Shown piece after piece: positions 18,322 to 28,239 of a stretch of DNA of 64,000 bases. Both the position numbers and the translations under genes were made by a program. The stretch spans positions 1,493,501 through 1,557,500 of the forward strand of contig NZ_CP006877.1 of the NCBI RefSeq assembly GCF_000816845.1. Reading direction: 5' to 3'. The DNA comes from Rhizobium gallicum bv. gallicum R602sp. GTDB taxonomy: Bacteria > Pseudomonadota > Alphaproteobacteria > Rhizobiales > Rhizobiaceae. Each line of letters starts with the position of its first letter. Position 1 is the stretch's first letter. Below the pieces are notes generated by a model that was given only the letters and a program-made list of their open reading frames with translations, searched no databases and had not been told where the DNA came from.

Positions 18322-18582
18322 GAATCCATCCTTGAATGACTGAAACGAATCGCCCGTTTGTGGCACATAGAAAGGCACACGCGTGCCAAATCCAAGTGAC
18401 GGGTTGTGCTTTACGGAAAGTCCGGTGCTGATGGCAATAGATCAAATAATCCAGCTCAAGTTCACTCGGGACTGGCGCTGCGATCCTGCAGCGCCGGCGA
18501 GCGTTGCCCACTACACGCGAATTATGTCTGGACGGTGAAGGTGCAGGACTGCTTACGATGAGCGCCCGCGGCCGGGGCTATC

Positions 18583-19014
18583 CTAATCGTCGTGATCGTC
18601 ATTCTGGTCGCCGAACCCATGCAGGCGAAGCGCCCATTGCAGGCCGATCACGCCGCCCTTGATCGGCTGGATCGAGACGAGGGCGCTCAGAACGGTGATG
18701 GGAGCCCAGATCGCCAGCGTCAGCCAGAGCGGCAGCGGCCAGATCATGTCGGTCATCATGTAGCCGCCGACCACGACGTGGCCGAGAACGAGGATGACGA
18801 GATAGGGCGGCAGGTCGTCGGAGCGGTGATGGTGCATGGCCTCGCCGCAGGCGGCGCAATGGTCGACGGGTTTCAGAAAAGCCCTGAAAAGCTTGCCGCT
18901 GCCGCAATGCGGACAACGGTTCAGCATGCCGCGCATGATGGAGCGGCCGAGCGGACGCTCGGCCTTATCTGCGTCCCCATAGCGGACCGGTTGTTCGCTC
19001 GATGCAGTGGTCAT
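18583..19014 (-). CDS. DUF983 family membrane protein
   Basis: A 143-residue protein with two Cys-x2-Cys pairs (CPHCGSGKLF and CAACGEAMHHH, residues about 34-60), which should form a zinc ribbon, then two membrane helices (about 70-95 and 97-120). This is the layout of DUF983 proteins, widespread in alphaproteobacteria and sometimes linked with cytochrome oxidase genes. The C-terminus is Asp-rich. GAGGAACG lies just before the ATG. It follows rnr by 108 bases on the same strand. Confidence 0.88.
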   Translation of the reverse strand: MTTASSEQPVRYGDADKAERPLGRSIMRGMLNRCPHCGSGKLFRAFLKPVDHCAACGEAMHHHRSDDLPPYLVILVLGHVVVGGYMMTDMIWPLPLWLTLAIWAPITVLSALVSIQPIKGGVIGLQWALRLHGFGDQNDDHDD

Positions 19015-19122
19015 GATCGTTCCTCTTCGAGCCTCCCGACAGGCATGGAGCGCCGAAATCGGCCGCCTTGCGGAGAAGGGACGCTCCTTATTTCAAATGC
19101 AGAGCATCCCGAAAAGGATGTC

Positions 19123-21495
19123 CTATCGCCGCCCCCTTGGCGGCCTTGTCCCGGCCATTTTGCGGGCCTGCCGGTTGTCACGGCGGCCTGCCTTGTGGAA
19201 CGAGCGCACTGCCGTCGGCATGTTGCGTCCTTCGCTTATCATCTCGAAGCGAAGCGCGCCGGCGAGCGGGATCGCTTCGGCAAGCTTTACGGTGACATCG
19301 TCTCCGAGACGGTACCCCAGCCCGGTCCTCTCACCCGACAGCGCCTGATGCGCCTCATCGTAGATGAAGTAGTCCGTGCCGAGCGTAGATATAGGTACGA
19401 AGCCGTCGGCTCCATAGTCGGGGAGGGCGACAAATAGTCCCGATTTCGTGACGCCCGATACGCGCCCCTTGAACTCTTCCCCGACACGCGTGCTGAGATG
19501 ATGGGCGACCAGCCGGTCGACCGTCTCGCGCTCCGCGGCCATTGCTCGGCGCTCGAAGGTGGAGATTTCGGCGGCGATGTCGTCGAGCGCGGCCTCTTCC
19601 TGCGGTGTGATGCCGCCTTCGCCGAGACCGAGCGAGCCGACCAGCGCACGATGAACGATCAGGTCCGCATAGCGGCGGATCGGCGAGGTGAAATGCGCAT
19701 ATTTCATCAGGTTCAGCCCGAAATGGCCGATATTTTCGGGGCTGTAGATCGCCTGGCTCTGCGAGCGCAGGACCATCTCGTTGACCATCGTCTGATGCGG
19801 CGTGTTCTCGGCTTTTGCCAGGATGCCGTTGAAGTTGTTCGCCCGCACATTGCCGCCCTTAGCAAGCGAGATGCCGAGCGTTGCCAGAAATTCGCGCAGG
19901 ACCTCCTGCTTGGCGAGGGTCGGGCCGTCGTGGACGCGATAGATCAGCACCTGGCGCTTCTTCTCGAGCGTTTCGGCCGCGCAAACATTGGCCTGGATCA
20001 TCATTTCTTCGATGAGCTTGTGCGCGTCGAGCCGCGGCGGCACGACGACGCGGTCCACCGTTCCGTCCGGCTTCAGCAGGATCTTGCGCTCGGGCATGTC
20101 GAGTTCGAGCGGCTGGCGCCTCTCACGGCCGCGCCTTATCACTTCGTAGGCGTGCCAGAGCGGCTTCAGGATTGGCTCCAGCATCGGCCCGGTCTTGTCG
20201 TCTGGCTTGCCGTCGATCGCCGCCTGCGCGTTGCTGTAGGAAAGCTTCGCCGCACTTTTCATCATGATGCGGTGGAACGTATGCCCGGCCTTGCGGCCTT
20301 CCTTCGAAAAGACCATGCGCACGGCAAGCGCCGGCCGGTCGACGCCTTCCTTCAGCGAGCAGAGATCGTTGGAGATGCGCTCCGGCAGCATCGGCACGAC
20401 GCGATCGGGGAAATAGACCGAATTGCCGCGCTTCAGCGCTTCGCGGTCGAGCGCCGAATTGGACCTCACATAGTAGGAGACATCGGCGATCGCTACGGTG
20501 ATGATCACGCCGCCCGGGTTGTCGGGGGAAGGGTCCGGTTCGGCATAGACCGCGTCGTCGTGATCCTTCGCATCGGCCGGGTCGATGGTGATCAGCGGCA
20601 CGTCGCGCCAATCCTCGCGATGCGACATCGTCGCGGGCCTGGCCGCATCGGCTTCGTCGATTACCGGCTGCGGAAAGACATGCGGAATGCCGTGCGCGTG
20701 GATCGCGATCATCGAGATCGCCTTTTCCGAGGCGACGGAACCGACGACCGACAGCACCTTTGCGCGCGGCAGGCCGAAGCGTCCGAGGCGCGCGATCTCG
20801 ACTTCGACGAGGTCGCCGTCCTTGGCGTCGCCGGTATAGTCCGGATCGATCAGCATTTCTTCGCCGCGCCGTTCGATCGGCAGCAGCCGTCCGGCGCCGC
20901 CGGGGGCGGTGCGGAAAACACCCATGGTCGCGCCGCGGCGCTTGTCGATGATCTTGATGATGCGCGCGGTATAGGCCGGTCCGCCGCGGTCAGCCGCCGG
21001 GAAAATCTTCGCCACGACGCGGTCGCCCATCCCGGCAACGGGTGTCTTTCCCTTGCCCTGACGTCCGGCAGGCGACGTCTGGCGGATCGCGACGGCAGGC
21101 GCAACGCCCTGATCCTCCGGCCATTCCGCCGGCCGGGCGATCAGTTCGCCGTCCTTGTCGCGTGTGGTGATGTCGAGAACGGTTACGGGCGGCAGTGCGC
21201 CCGGCCGGATCAGCGACTTCCGTGTCTTCTGCAGCATGCCTTCCTGTTCGAGGTCCCGTAGCATGTGCTTGAGTTCGACACGGCTGTCGCCCTTGAGGCC
21301 GAAGGCCTTGGCGAGCTCGCGTTTGGACGCCTTTTGTGGATGTTCGGCGATGAAGCGCAAAATGACTTCCCGCGACGGCAATGCGCCGTGCACGATGTTT
21401 AGCGGTTCGACGGGAGCGGCATCGCGGCTCGCGCGGCCGATCTTCCCCGGGCGCTTGCCCATGGTCTTCGTTCTTTCGCGCGGATTCCTGCTCAC
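19123..21495 (-). CDS. rnr: Ribonuclease R
   Basis: A 3'-5' exoribonuclease of the RNB family, able to degrade structured RNA. The 790-residue protein has an N-terminal winged helix (about 40-90), cold-shock-like domains, the RNB catalytic domain with Asp cluster TIDPADAKDHDDAVYAE (about 300-316), and a C-terminal S1 domain (about 660-740) with a basic tail. The longest frame begins with a GTG that lies 2 bases after the topA stop, so the two are probably coupled; an ATG at 21462 (MGKRPGK) is an alternative start. Confidence 0.95.
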   Translation of the reverse strand: MSRNPRERTKTMGKRPGKIGRASRDAAPVEPLNIVHGALPSREVILRFIAEHPQKASKRELAKAFGLKGDSRVELKHMLRDLEQEGMLQKTRKSLIRPGALPPVTVLDITTRDKDGELIARPAEWPEDQGVAPAVAIRQTSPAGRQGKGKTPVAGMGDRVVAKIFPAADRGGPAYTARIIKIIDKRRGATMGVFRTAPGGAGRLLPIERRGEEMLIDPDYTGDAKDGDLVEVEIARLGRFGLPRAKVLSVVGSVASEKAISMIAIHAHGIPHVFPQPVIDEADAARPATMSHREDWRDVPLITIDPADAKDHDDAVYAEPDPSPDNPGGVIITVAIADVSYYVRSNSALDREALKRGNSVYFPDRVVPMLPERISNDLCSLKEGVDRPALAVRMVFSKEGRKAGHTFHRIMMKSAAKLSYSNAQAAIDGKPDDKTGPMLEPILKPLWHAYEVIRRGRERRQPLELDMPERKILLKPDGTVDRVVVPPRLDAHKLIEEMMIQANVCAAETLEKKRQVLIYRVHDGPTLAKQEVLREFLATLGISLAKGGNVRANNFNGILAKAENTPHQTMVNEMVLRSQSQAIYSPENIGHFGLNLMKYAHFTSPIRRYADLIVHRALVGSLGLGEGGITPQEEAALDDIAAEISTFERRAMAAERETVDRLVAHHLSTRVGEEFKGRVSGVTKSGLFVALPDYGADGFVPISTLGTDYFIYDEAHQALSGERTGLGYRLGDDVTVKLAEAIPLAGALRFEMISEGRNMPTAVRSFHKAGRRDNRQARKMAGTRPPRGRR

Positions 21496-21497
21496 TC

Positions 21498-24161
21498 TCA
21501 GCTCTTCTTCGTTTTCGCGGGCGATTTCGCTTTCGCAGCGGCTTTAGCCTTGGGCTTGGCGGCGCTTTTCATCGCCTTGCCTTCGGAAGCGGCAGCCTTT
21601 GCCTTCGGTTTTGCTCTGCCCTTGGCCGCCGGCGCCTTGCTGGCCTTGGCCGCGATCAGGGCCAGCGCCTCCTCGACCGTGATTGCCTGCGGATCCTTGC
21701 CCCTCGGCAGCGTGGCGTTCACCTTGCCCCAGCTCACATAGGGACCATACTTGCCGTCACGAACGATGATTGCGCCGCCATCCGGATGCTCGCCCAACTC
21801 CTTGAGAGCCGCCGGTGTTCCACGCCCGCGGCCGCCCGGAGCCTTGTTCGCCTTCTCGGCAATCAGCGTTACCGCACGGTTGAGACCGATCGAAAACACG
21901 TCCTCGACGCTTTCCAGATTGGCATAGCCGCCGTCATGCAGCAGGAATGGCCCGTAGCGCCCGATACCGGAGGAGATCATCTTGCCGGTTTCCGGGTGCT
22001 TGCCGATGTCACGCGGCAGCGAGATCAGCGCCATCGCCTTCTCGTAGTCGATGTCTTCCGGCTTCCAGCCCTTCGGCAGCGAAGCGCGCTTGGCATCCTT
22101 GCCGTCGCCGCGCTGGATGTAAGGGCCGAAGCGGCCGGAGCGCAGCGTCAGCTCCTCGCCGGTCACCGGATCGGCGCCGAGGTTCTTCGGTTCGTTTTGT
22201 GCCCCACCTTCGGCTTCTGCGCCGTTTTCCGAGGTGAGCTGGCGGGTGTAGTTGCATTCCGGATAGTTCGAGCAGCCGACGAAGGCGCCGTATTTGCCGA
22301 GCTTCAGCGACAGGTTGCCGGTACCGCAGACCTGGCAGATGCGCGGATCGCTACCGTCCTCCCGCTTCGGGAAGACGAGCGGCGCCAGCTGTTCGTTCAG
22401 AGAGTCGAGCACATTGGTGACGCGCAGTTCCTTTGTATCCTCGATCTGCGAGAAGAAATCCTTCCAGAAATCGCGAAGCACCTGTTTCCAGTTGAGCTCG
22501 CCTGCCGAGATCCGGTCGAGCTTCTCTTCAAGGTCTGCGGTGAAATCGTATTCGACATATTTGGTGAAGAAGCTCTCGAGGAACGCCGTCACCAGCCGTC
22601 CCTTGGAATGGGGGATCAGCTTGCGCTTGTCGATCGTCACATATTCGCGGTCGCGGAGCGTTGCGAGCGTCGCGGCATAGGTGGAGGGACGGCCGATGCC
22701 GAGCTCTTCCATCTTCTTGATCAGTGTCGCTTCCGAATAGCGCGGCGGCGGTTCGGTGAAGTGCTGCGTCGAGTTGATTTTCTGCTTTGCGAGGTTCTCG
22801 CGCGCATTGATCTCCGGCAGGCGGCCGCCTTCGTCGCTCTCGTCGCTCTGTTCGCCGTCTTCCTTCTGGTCGGTGTAAGCGGCAATGAAGCCGTCAAACC
22901 GGATGACGGATCCGACGGCGCGCAGGCCAGCCTTCTGGCCATTGTTGTCAGCAATGATTTCGGCCGTCGTGCGCTCGATTTCGGCCGAGGCCATCTGGCT
23001 CGCAATGCCGCGCTTCCAGATCAGGTCGTAGAGCTTGATCTGATCGGCATCGAGGAATTTCCGCACACGGTCAGGCGAACGGTAGAAATCCGTCGGACGG
23101 ATTGCTTCGTGCGCTTCCTGGGCGTTCTTCGCCTTGGTGGAATAGAAACGGGCCTTCTCCGGCATGTAGCTCTCGCCGAACTGATCGACGATGGCGCGTC
23201 GCGCCGCATCGATCGCCTCGGGTGCCATCTGCACGCCATCGGTACGCATATAAGTGATGAGACCGACCGTCTCGCCGCCGATATCAACACCCTCGTAGAG
23301 TCTCTGGGCGATCTGCATCGTGCGCGATGCGGAGAAACCAAGCTTGGAGGAGGCCGCCTGCTGCAGCGTCGAAGTCGTGAACGGCGGTCCCGGGTTGCGC
23401 TTGACGGGCTTTGCCTCGACGCTGTCGACGACATAGGCTGCACCCTCGAGCAGGGATTTCAGCTTGGCGGCGTCTTCGCCATTGGCGATCGATCGCGCCT
23501 GCAACCGTTTGCCATTGGCTGCAACCAGCTTGGCCTCGAATTCATCCCCGCGCGGCGTCTTCAGGAGGGCCGAGATGTTCCAGTATTCTTCCGAGATGAA
23601 GCGCTCGATCTCGGTTTCGCGGTCGCAGACGAGACGCAGCGCAACCGATTGCACGCGACCGGCCGAACGGGCGCCCGGCAATTTGCGCCAGAGAACCGGC
23701 GAAAGATTGAAGCCGACGAGGTAATCCAGCGCGCGGCGTGCGAGATAGGCATCGACCAGCGGTACGTCGATGTCCCGGGGCTCGGCCATCGCGTCCAGAA
23801 CCGCCTTCTTGGTGATGGCGTTGAAGACGACGCGCTTCACCGACTTGCCGTTGAGCAAGCGCTTCTTGTTCAGGACGTCGAGCACGTGCCAGGAGATCGC
23901 TTCACCTTCGCGATCCGGGTCGGTCGCGAGGATGAGCCCGTCGGAAGACTTCACCGCGTCTGCGATATCCTTCATGCGCTTGGCCGAGGCGCTGTCGACC
24001 TCCCAAAGCATTTCGAAGTCCTGGTCAGGAAGAACAGAGCCGTCCTTGGCAGGCAGATCGCGCACATGGCCGAAGGAGGCGAGCACCTTGTATCCGGAGC
24101 CCAGATACTTGTTGATCGTCTTGGCCTTGGCAGGCGATTCCACCACTACAACATTCATCAT
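21498..24161 (-). CDS. topA: DNA topoisomerase I
   Basis: Relaxes negative supercoils. The 887-residue protein starts with a TOPRIM domain (VVESPAKAKTINKYLG; metal site TDPDREGEAISWH near 118), has the active-site Tyr in GLITYMRTDG (about 300), a C4 zinc ribbon (CQVCGTGNLSLKLGKYGAFVGC near 615), several Topo_C-type repeats (FGPYIQRGDG; YGPFLLHDGG; YGPYVSWGK) and a Lys/Ala-rich tail. The tail (about 835-887) resembles the basic tails of other alphaproteobacterial enzymes. The start may be either of two adjacent ATGs. Upstream lies a decayed dprA. Confidence 0.97.
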   Translation of the reverse strand: MMNVVVVESPAKAKTINKYLGSGYKVLASFGHVRDLPAKDGSVLPDQDFEMLWEVDSASAKRMKDIADAVKSSDGLILATDPDREGEAISWHVLDVLNKKRLLNGKSVKRVVFNAITKKAVLDAMAEPRDIDVPLVDAYLARRALDYLVGFNLSPVLWRKLPGARSAGRVQSVALRLVCDRETEIERFISEEYWNISALLKTPRGDEFEAKLVAANGKRLQARSIANGEDAAKLKSLLEGAAYVVDSVEAKPVKRNPGPPFTTSTLQQAASSKLGFSASRTMQIAQRLYEGVDIGGETVGLITYMRTDGVQMAPEAIDAARRAIVDQFGESYMPEKARFYSTKAKNAQEAHEAIRPTDFYRSPDRVRKFLDADQIKLYDLIWKRGIASQMASAEIERTTAEIIADNNGQKAGLRAVGSVIRFDGFIAAYTDQKEDGEQSDESDEGGRLPEINARENLAKQKINSTQHFTEPPPRYSEATLIKKMEELGIGRPSTYAATLATLRDREYVTIDKRKLIPHSKGRLVTAFLESFFTKYVEYDFTADLEEKLDRISAGELNWKQVLRDFWKDFFSQIEDTKELRVTNVLDSLNEQLAPLVFPKREDGSDPRICQVCGTGNLSLKLGKYGAFVGCSNYPECNYTRQLTSENGAEAEGGAQNEPKNLGADPVTGEELTLRSGRFGPYIQRGDGKDAKRASLPKGWKPEDIDYEKAMALISLPRDIGKHPETGKMISSGIGRYGPFLLHDGGYANLESVEDVFSIGLNRAVTLIAEKANKAPGGRGRGTPAALKELGEHPDGGAIIVRDGKYGPYVSWGKVNATLPRGKDPQAITVEEALALIAAKASKAPAAKGRAKPKAKAAASEGKAMKSAAKPKAKAAAKAKSPAKTKKS

Positions 24162-24568
24162 GATTCTCTAAAAAACTACCGCGCCCGGCGAGGAGAAGAG
24201 CGTAATACTTGCCGCTCGAAGAATACCGGCCCTCCGACATGGACAGGGAAATCGTTCCGGTCAAGGGGTTTGCTGAATTTAGGCGTTACATCCAGTGCAA
24301 CCAAAGAGAGATTAAGAACGCATTGCAATTTGCGGTGCCCGTTTTTCAAGTGCGGCCAGGGTTCTTGCAAGCAGCGGTCCGAAATCGTCCAGAGACCACC
24401 CTCATGGGGCCCAAGGTTGAAAGGAAGAACAGCGATGGATCGGCCCCGCGGGGAAAAATCGCACCCATCCGCCAAATGTCGCCGAAAAGGAAGAGGTGGA
24501 TCATGCCGTGCTGTCTGATCGAGATGGCCTATGTCGAGGCCGAGCCTCACGAACCGCATGTAGGAAGC
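24162..24568. other. Gene-free stretch between topA and the dprA remnant
   Basis: Open frames exist on both strands but their composition is not that of a coding sequence and they resemble nothing known. The stretch presumably contains the topA promoter and leader. It may also include scrambled sequence left after the dprA deletion. Confidence 0.5.
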
Positions 24569-25032
24569 TCAATCGCCCATCGCAAGGCAGACGAGGCAGC
24601 CGGCATGCCGGTGCAGCCTTGCGCCGATATCAAGCTCAAGCAGAAACGCGATAATCGCCGAGGCGGAGAGCCCGGCGTGCCGGGTGATCGTATCGATCTG
24701 GACTGGCCTCGGCCCCAGCGCATCGGCAATCCTGGCGCGCTCGAAAACATCGGGTGGCACCATGTCCCTTCCGCCAGCGGGGCACTTTCGATCTGTCTCA
24801 CGTCGACGAAGGGGCGCCGAATTTGCACCAGTTCCAGTTCCCGATATGCCTCGGCTTCGGCGCGCGTCGCACCGCCGCGCGACGAGAGCACCGAGCGCGG
24901 TTTGCTCCAGCCGAAATGATTGATGAGGTCGCGGAAGGTGGGCGGGCATTGTCGGAGCGATCAGCCGCAGCCAGGCAATCCGTGCCTTTTCGTCAGCGCA
25001 ATTCCCTTCGGCCTTGCCCTTGCCGCGGCCAT
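24569..25032 (-). pseudogene. dprA: Decayed DNA-processing protein DprA
   Basis: DprA loads RecA on incoming single-stranded DNA during transformation and is normally about 380 residues. Here only the two ends remain. The start (MAAARARPKGIALT at 25032, 1 base after the plsY stop) shifts frame into DEKARIAWLRLI, then again into FRDLINHFGWSKP and SSRGGATRAEAEAYRELE, the typical DprA N-terminal domain. It then jumps in another frame to VFERARIADALGPRPVQID and LELDIGARLHRH, the C-terminal winged helix, ending at 24569. The Rossmann core that binds DNA is missing: about 460 bases remain of an expected 1150 or so. At least three frame changes make it non-functional. Confidence 0.8.
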
Positions 25033-25033
25033 C

Positions 25034-25654
25034 TTATCCCTTTGCCCCGATCTTGCTCTCCGTCCCACTCATGAGGCGGGAAATGTTGGCTTTGTGCTTG
25101 TAATAGGAGATGGCCGACATCACCGCCATGACCGCTGCAACCTTCTCGGCCCCCAGTAGCCACAATGCAACCGGGATGACAAGCATCGCGACCAGCGCCG
25201 ACAGCGAGGAGTAACGGGTCGTAAAGGCAACCGCGAGCCATACGGCGCCGAAAAGCAAAACCATGACCGGCGCGACGCCAAGCAGCGTGCCGATATAGGT
25301 AGCAACGCCTTTGCCGCCCTTAAAGCCAATCCAGACTGGGAAGAGGTGGCCGATGAAGGCGAAGAAGCCGGCAATGATGCCCGCTTCCCCGCCAAGGAAA
25401 TATCCGACGATCCAGGCTGCGGCCGACGCCTTCAGCGCATCGAGCAACAGGGTCGCAGCCGCAAGCTTCTTGTTGCCGGTGCGCAGCACATTGGTCGCGC
25501 CGATATTGCCGGAGCCGATGCTGCGCACATCGCCGAGCCCCGCCGCCTGCGTCAGGATAAGGCCGAAGGGGATTGAGCCCAGCAGGTAGCCCATGGCGGC
25601 CGCCGCAAGCGCCAGCGGCGGTGTGATCTGCCAGGTCATCATGTCAGAGACCAT
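25034..25654 (-). CDS. plsY: Glycerol-3-phosphate acyltransferase PlsY
   Basis: Inner-membrane enzyme that transfers acyl groups from acyl-phosphate to glycerol-3-phosphate, the first step of phospholipid synthesis. The 206-residue protein has five or so membrane helices and the three PlsY motifs: [11 protein letters not shown] with [15 protein letters not shown] (motif 1), [21 protein letters not shown] (motif 2, its central part), and a C-terminal SxxxYxKHKxNISRL region (motif 3). GGAG sits 4 bases before the ATG at 25654. The dprA remnant begins directly after the stop. Confidence 0.95.
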   Translation of the reverse strand: MVSDMMTWQITPPLALAAAAMGYLLGSIPFGLILTQAAGLGDVRSIGSGNIGATNVLRTGNKKLAAATLLLDALKASAAAWIVGYFLGGEAGIIAGFFAFIGHLFPVWIGFKGGKGVATYIGTLLGVAPVMVLLFGAVWLAVAFTTRYSSLSALVAMLVIPVALWLLGAEKVAAVMAVMSAISYYKHKANISRLMSGTESKIGAKG

Positions 25655-25684
25655 TTACTCCATCCCTTTCGTCCAATGGACTTA

Positions 25685-25820
25685 CCCCTCATCCTGACCA
25701 CTCCTCGCAAACGGGGCGAGGCAACCTGCACAGCGCGCCCTTCGCGAAGGACGAAATGCCGCCGCGAGTCACTTTCACCACGCCTGCGGGGAGAAGGTGC
25801 CCGGCAAGGCGGATGAGGGG
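25685..25820. repeat. Rhizobial intergenic repeat element (RIME-like)
   Basis: The unit is bounded by CCCCTCATCC at 25685-25694 and its exact complement at 25811-25820. Internal short inverted segments (CGGGGCGAGG, CTGCGGGGAGAAGG) are of the kind found in rhizobial intergenic mosaic elements. It fills the gap between plsY and the pyrC-like gene. Confidence 0.55.
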
Positions 25821-25830
25821 CACTCCCACT

Positions 25831-27123
25831 TTATTCCAATCCGTAAACCAGCTTCCCCGCGACATAGGTCGCGACAGCCCGTCCGCTGAAGCGCGCATCC
25901 TCGAAAGGCGTATTCTTCGAGCGCGAGAGAAGCATGTCTTCCGAGACAAGCCAAGGCTCGTCGAGATCGATCAGCGCGATATCGGCTTTGGCACCCGGCT
26001 TTAGCGTGCCGGCTTTCAGGCCGAAGATCTGCGCAGGGCGCGTCGACATCGCGTCGATCAGCCGCATCAGACTCACCTGGCCGCTGTGGTGGAGGCGCAG
26101 GGCCGCTGCAAGCATCGTCTCAAGACCCACTGCGCCATCAGCCGCTTCGCCGAAAGGCAGCCGTTTGGTATCGACATCCTGCGGATCATGCGAAGAAACG
26201 ATGATGTCGATTGCGCCTCTCGCCAGCGCATCCACCATCGCCACGCGGTCGCCTTCGGAGCGCAGCGGCGGATAGAGTTTGAAGAAGGTACGGTACTCGC
26301 CGATGTCGTTTTCGTTAAGCGCCAGGTTGTTGATCGAGATGCCGCAGGTCACCTTGGCGCCGCGGCTCTTCGCAAGCTCGATCGCCTCGACCGATTCCGG
26401 TACCGAGATCATCGCCGCATGATACGTGCCGCGTGTCAGCTGTGCGATGCGGAGGTCTCGTTCAAGAGGAATGAGCTCCGCTTCCTTCGGAATGCCCCCG
26501 AGACCGAGCCAGCTGGCAAGCAATCCTTCATGCATGACGCCGGTGGCGCCGAGATATTTGTCGCGGGTCTCGCAGGAGATGACAGCGCCGAATTCCCGCG
26601 CATAGGTCATCACCCGCCGCATCACCTGCGTGTCGTGAACGCTGGAACGACCATCCGTGAAGGCGACGGCTCCGGCTTCCATCAGCAGGCCGATCTCGGT
26701 CATCTCCTCGCCGGCCAGATGTTTGGTGATCGCCGCAGCCGGATAGATGTTGACGAGCGCCGTGTCCCTCGCTGTTTTCTTGACGAATTCGACCAGCGCG
26801 ATGTCATCGATGACAGGATCGGTGTCTGGCATCATGATGATCGAGGTGACGCCTCCGGCCGCCGCCGCCCGGCTCGCCGAAGCGATCGTCTCGCGGTGTT
26901 CGGCGCCCGGCTCGCCGATATTGACGCATGCATCGACCAGGCCAGGCGTTGCGACGAGACCGCTGCAGTCGCGAACCGTGGCACCCTCCGGCGCCCCCTG
27001 GTTCTGCGCATCCTTTCCGGCTGCCGCAATCATGCCGTCCTTGACGATGATCGTGCCGATCTCATCGAGATTGCGCGAAGGATCGATAATGCGAACATTC
27101 TTGAGAACGATCGAGTTCATCAT
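25831..27123 (-). CDS. pyrX: Dihydroorotase-like protein, probably non-catalytic (PyrX/PyrC' type)
   Basis: A 430-residue protein with the class I dihydroorotase fold. The metal-binding HxH that should lie in DxHxHxREPG reads [10 protein letters not shown], so both His are gone. The usual His before CED (AHCED) is replaced (ISCET), the His of the HVST motif is replaced (AAMIS), and the DHAPH motif reads SSHDPQ. This matches the inactive dihydroorotase homologues that hold aspartate transcarbamoylase together in Pseudomonas and rhizobia; a catalytic PyrC should be encoded elsewhere. Its start overlaps the pyrB stop by 4 bases (ATGA), so the two are translationally coupled and probably form one complex. 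Confidence 0.85.
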   Translation of the reverse strand: MMNSIVLKNVRIIDPSRNLDEIGTIIVKDGMIAAAGKDAQNQGAPEGATVRDCSGLVATPGLVDACVNIGEPGAEHRETIASASRAAAAGGVTSIIMMPDTDPVIDDIALVEFVKKTARDTALVNIYPAAAITKHLAGEEMTEIGLLMEAGAVAFTDGRSSVHDTQVMRRVMTYAREFGAVISCETRDKYLGATGVMHEGLLASWLGLGGIPKEAELIPLERDLRIAQLTRGTYHAAMISVPESVEAIELAKSRGAKVTCGISINNLALNENDIGEYRTFFKLYPPLRSEGDRVAMVDALARGAIDIIVSSHDPQDVDTKRLPFGEAADGAVGLETMLAAALRLHHSGQVSLMRLIDAMSTRPAQIFGLKAGTLKPGAKADIALIDLDEPWLVSEDMLLSRSKNTPFEDARFSGRAVATYVAGKLVYGLE

Positions 27124-28061
27124 GCCCGCGGCCCCCGGTTCTGAGACACAAGCAAAGTCTCCATCACCGCCATGCGCACCGCGACCCCCATTTCCACCTG
27201 TTCGGCAATCACGCTCTGCGGTCCATCCGCCACCTCGGATGAGATCTCCACCCCGCGGTTCATCGGCCCCGGATGCATCACCAGCGCGTCGTCCTTGGCA
27301 GCTTTCAGAGTTTCCGCATCAAGCCCATAGAAATGGAAATATTCCCGCACCGAAGGCACGAAGGCGCCGGACATCCGCTCGCGCTGGAGGCGCAGCATCA
27401 TAACCACCTCGGCGTCCTTCAGCCCTTCCTTCATCGAGTGGAAGACCTCGACGCCCATCTCCGCGATGCCGGCTGGAAGCAGCGTCGCCGGTGCGACGAC
27501 ACGGACCCGCGCGCCCATGGCATTCAGAAGCAGGATGTTCGAGCGCGCCACCCGCGAATGGAGCACGTCGCCGCAGATCGCCACGATGATGCGCGACAGC
27601 CTGCCCTTGGCGCGGCGGATCGTCAGCGCGTCGAGCAGCGCTTGCGTCGGATGCTCGTGCTGGCCGTCGCCGGCATTGACCACCGAGCAGGAGACCTTTT
27701 GCGCCAGGAGTGCGGCGGCACCGGCGCTCGAATGGCGGATCACCAGCACGTCCGGGCGCATCGCATTCAGCGTCATCGCCGTATCGATCAGCGTTTCGCC
27801 CTTCTTCACCGAGGAATTGCCGACCGACATATTCATGACGTCGGCGCCAAGGCGCTTTCCGGCGAGTTCGAAGGAGGCTTGCGTCCGTGTCGAGGCTTCG
27901 AAGAAGAGGTTGATTTGCGTCAGGCCGCGAAGGGTCGATGTCTTCTTCTCGCGCTGCCGGCTGATCTTGACGGCCTCATCCGCCTTGTCGAGCAGGTAGG
28001 TGATATCCTGCTCCGTGAGGCCTTTTATGCCGATGAGGTGGCGGTGGGGAAAGAAGACCAT
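27120..28061 (-). CDS. pyrB: Aspartate carbamoyltransferase catalytic subunit
   Basis: Second step of pyrimidine synthesis: carbamoyl phosphate plus aspartate to carbamoyl aspartate. The 313-residue protein has the carbamoyl phosphate loop [20 protein letters not shown], the second loop [13 protein letters not shown] with the active-site Lys, [11 protein letters not shown], and the aspartate-site LRLQRERM. The frame is open 31 codons upstream of ATG 28061, but the family N-terminus ([15 protein letters not shown]) starts there. It is the first gene of the pyrB-pyrX pair and diverges from the AidB-like gene. Confidence 0.95.
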   Translation of the reverse strand: MVFFPHRHLIGIKGLTEQDITYLLDKADEAVKISRQREKKTSTLRGLTQINLFFEASTRTQASFELAGKRLGADVMNMSVGNSSVKKGETLIDTAMTLNAMRPDVLVIRHSSAGAAALLAQKVSCSVVNAGDGQHEHPTQALLDALTIRRAKGRLSRIIVAICGDVLHSRVARSNILLLNAMGARVRVVAPATLLPAGIAEMGVEVFHSMKEGLKDAEVVMMLRLQRERMSGAFVPSVREYFHFYGLDAETLKAAKDDALVMHPGPMNRGVEISSEVADGPQSVIAEQVEMGVAVRMAVMETLLVSQNRGPRA

Positions 28062-28239
28062 GAACCTGCCTCTTGCTGTGTCACGCGCTCTATAATGAGT
28101 GGCGCGGTGAGGGGCAAGCATGTGCTGCCGACAAAGGCTTACGTCCCCATGCAATTTTGTCGTAAATCGGCTAGAGCTGAAGCGGGAAAGCTCGAACTTC
28201 CGCTTTCCCTTTGCCGGTCTCTTGCACTAGAAGCGAACC

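Noticed and set aside
21381..24518. A 1045-codon plus-strand frame opposite topA
   Set aside because: Mirror of topA codon bias; no start signal and no recognisable domain.
24176..24559. 127-residue minus-strand ORF upstream of topA
   Set aside because: Competing open frames exist on both strands, there is no ribosome binding site and no family resemblance; more likely leader or residual sequence.
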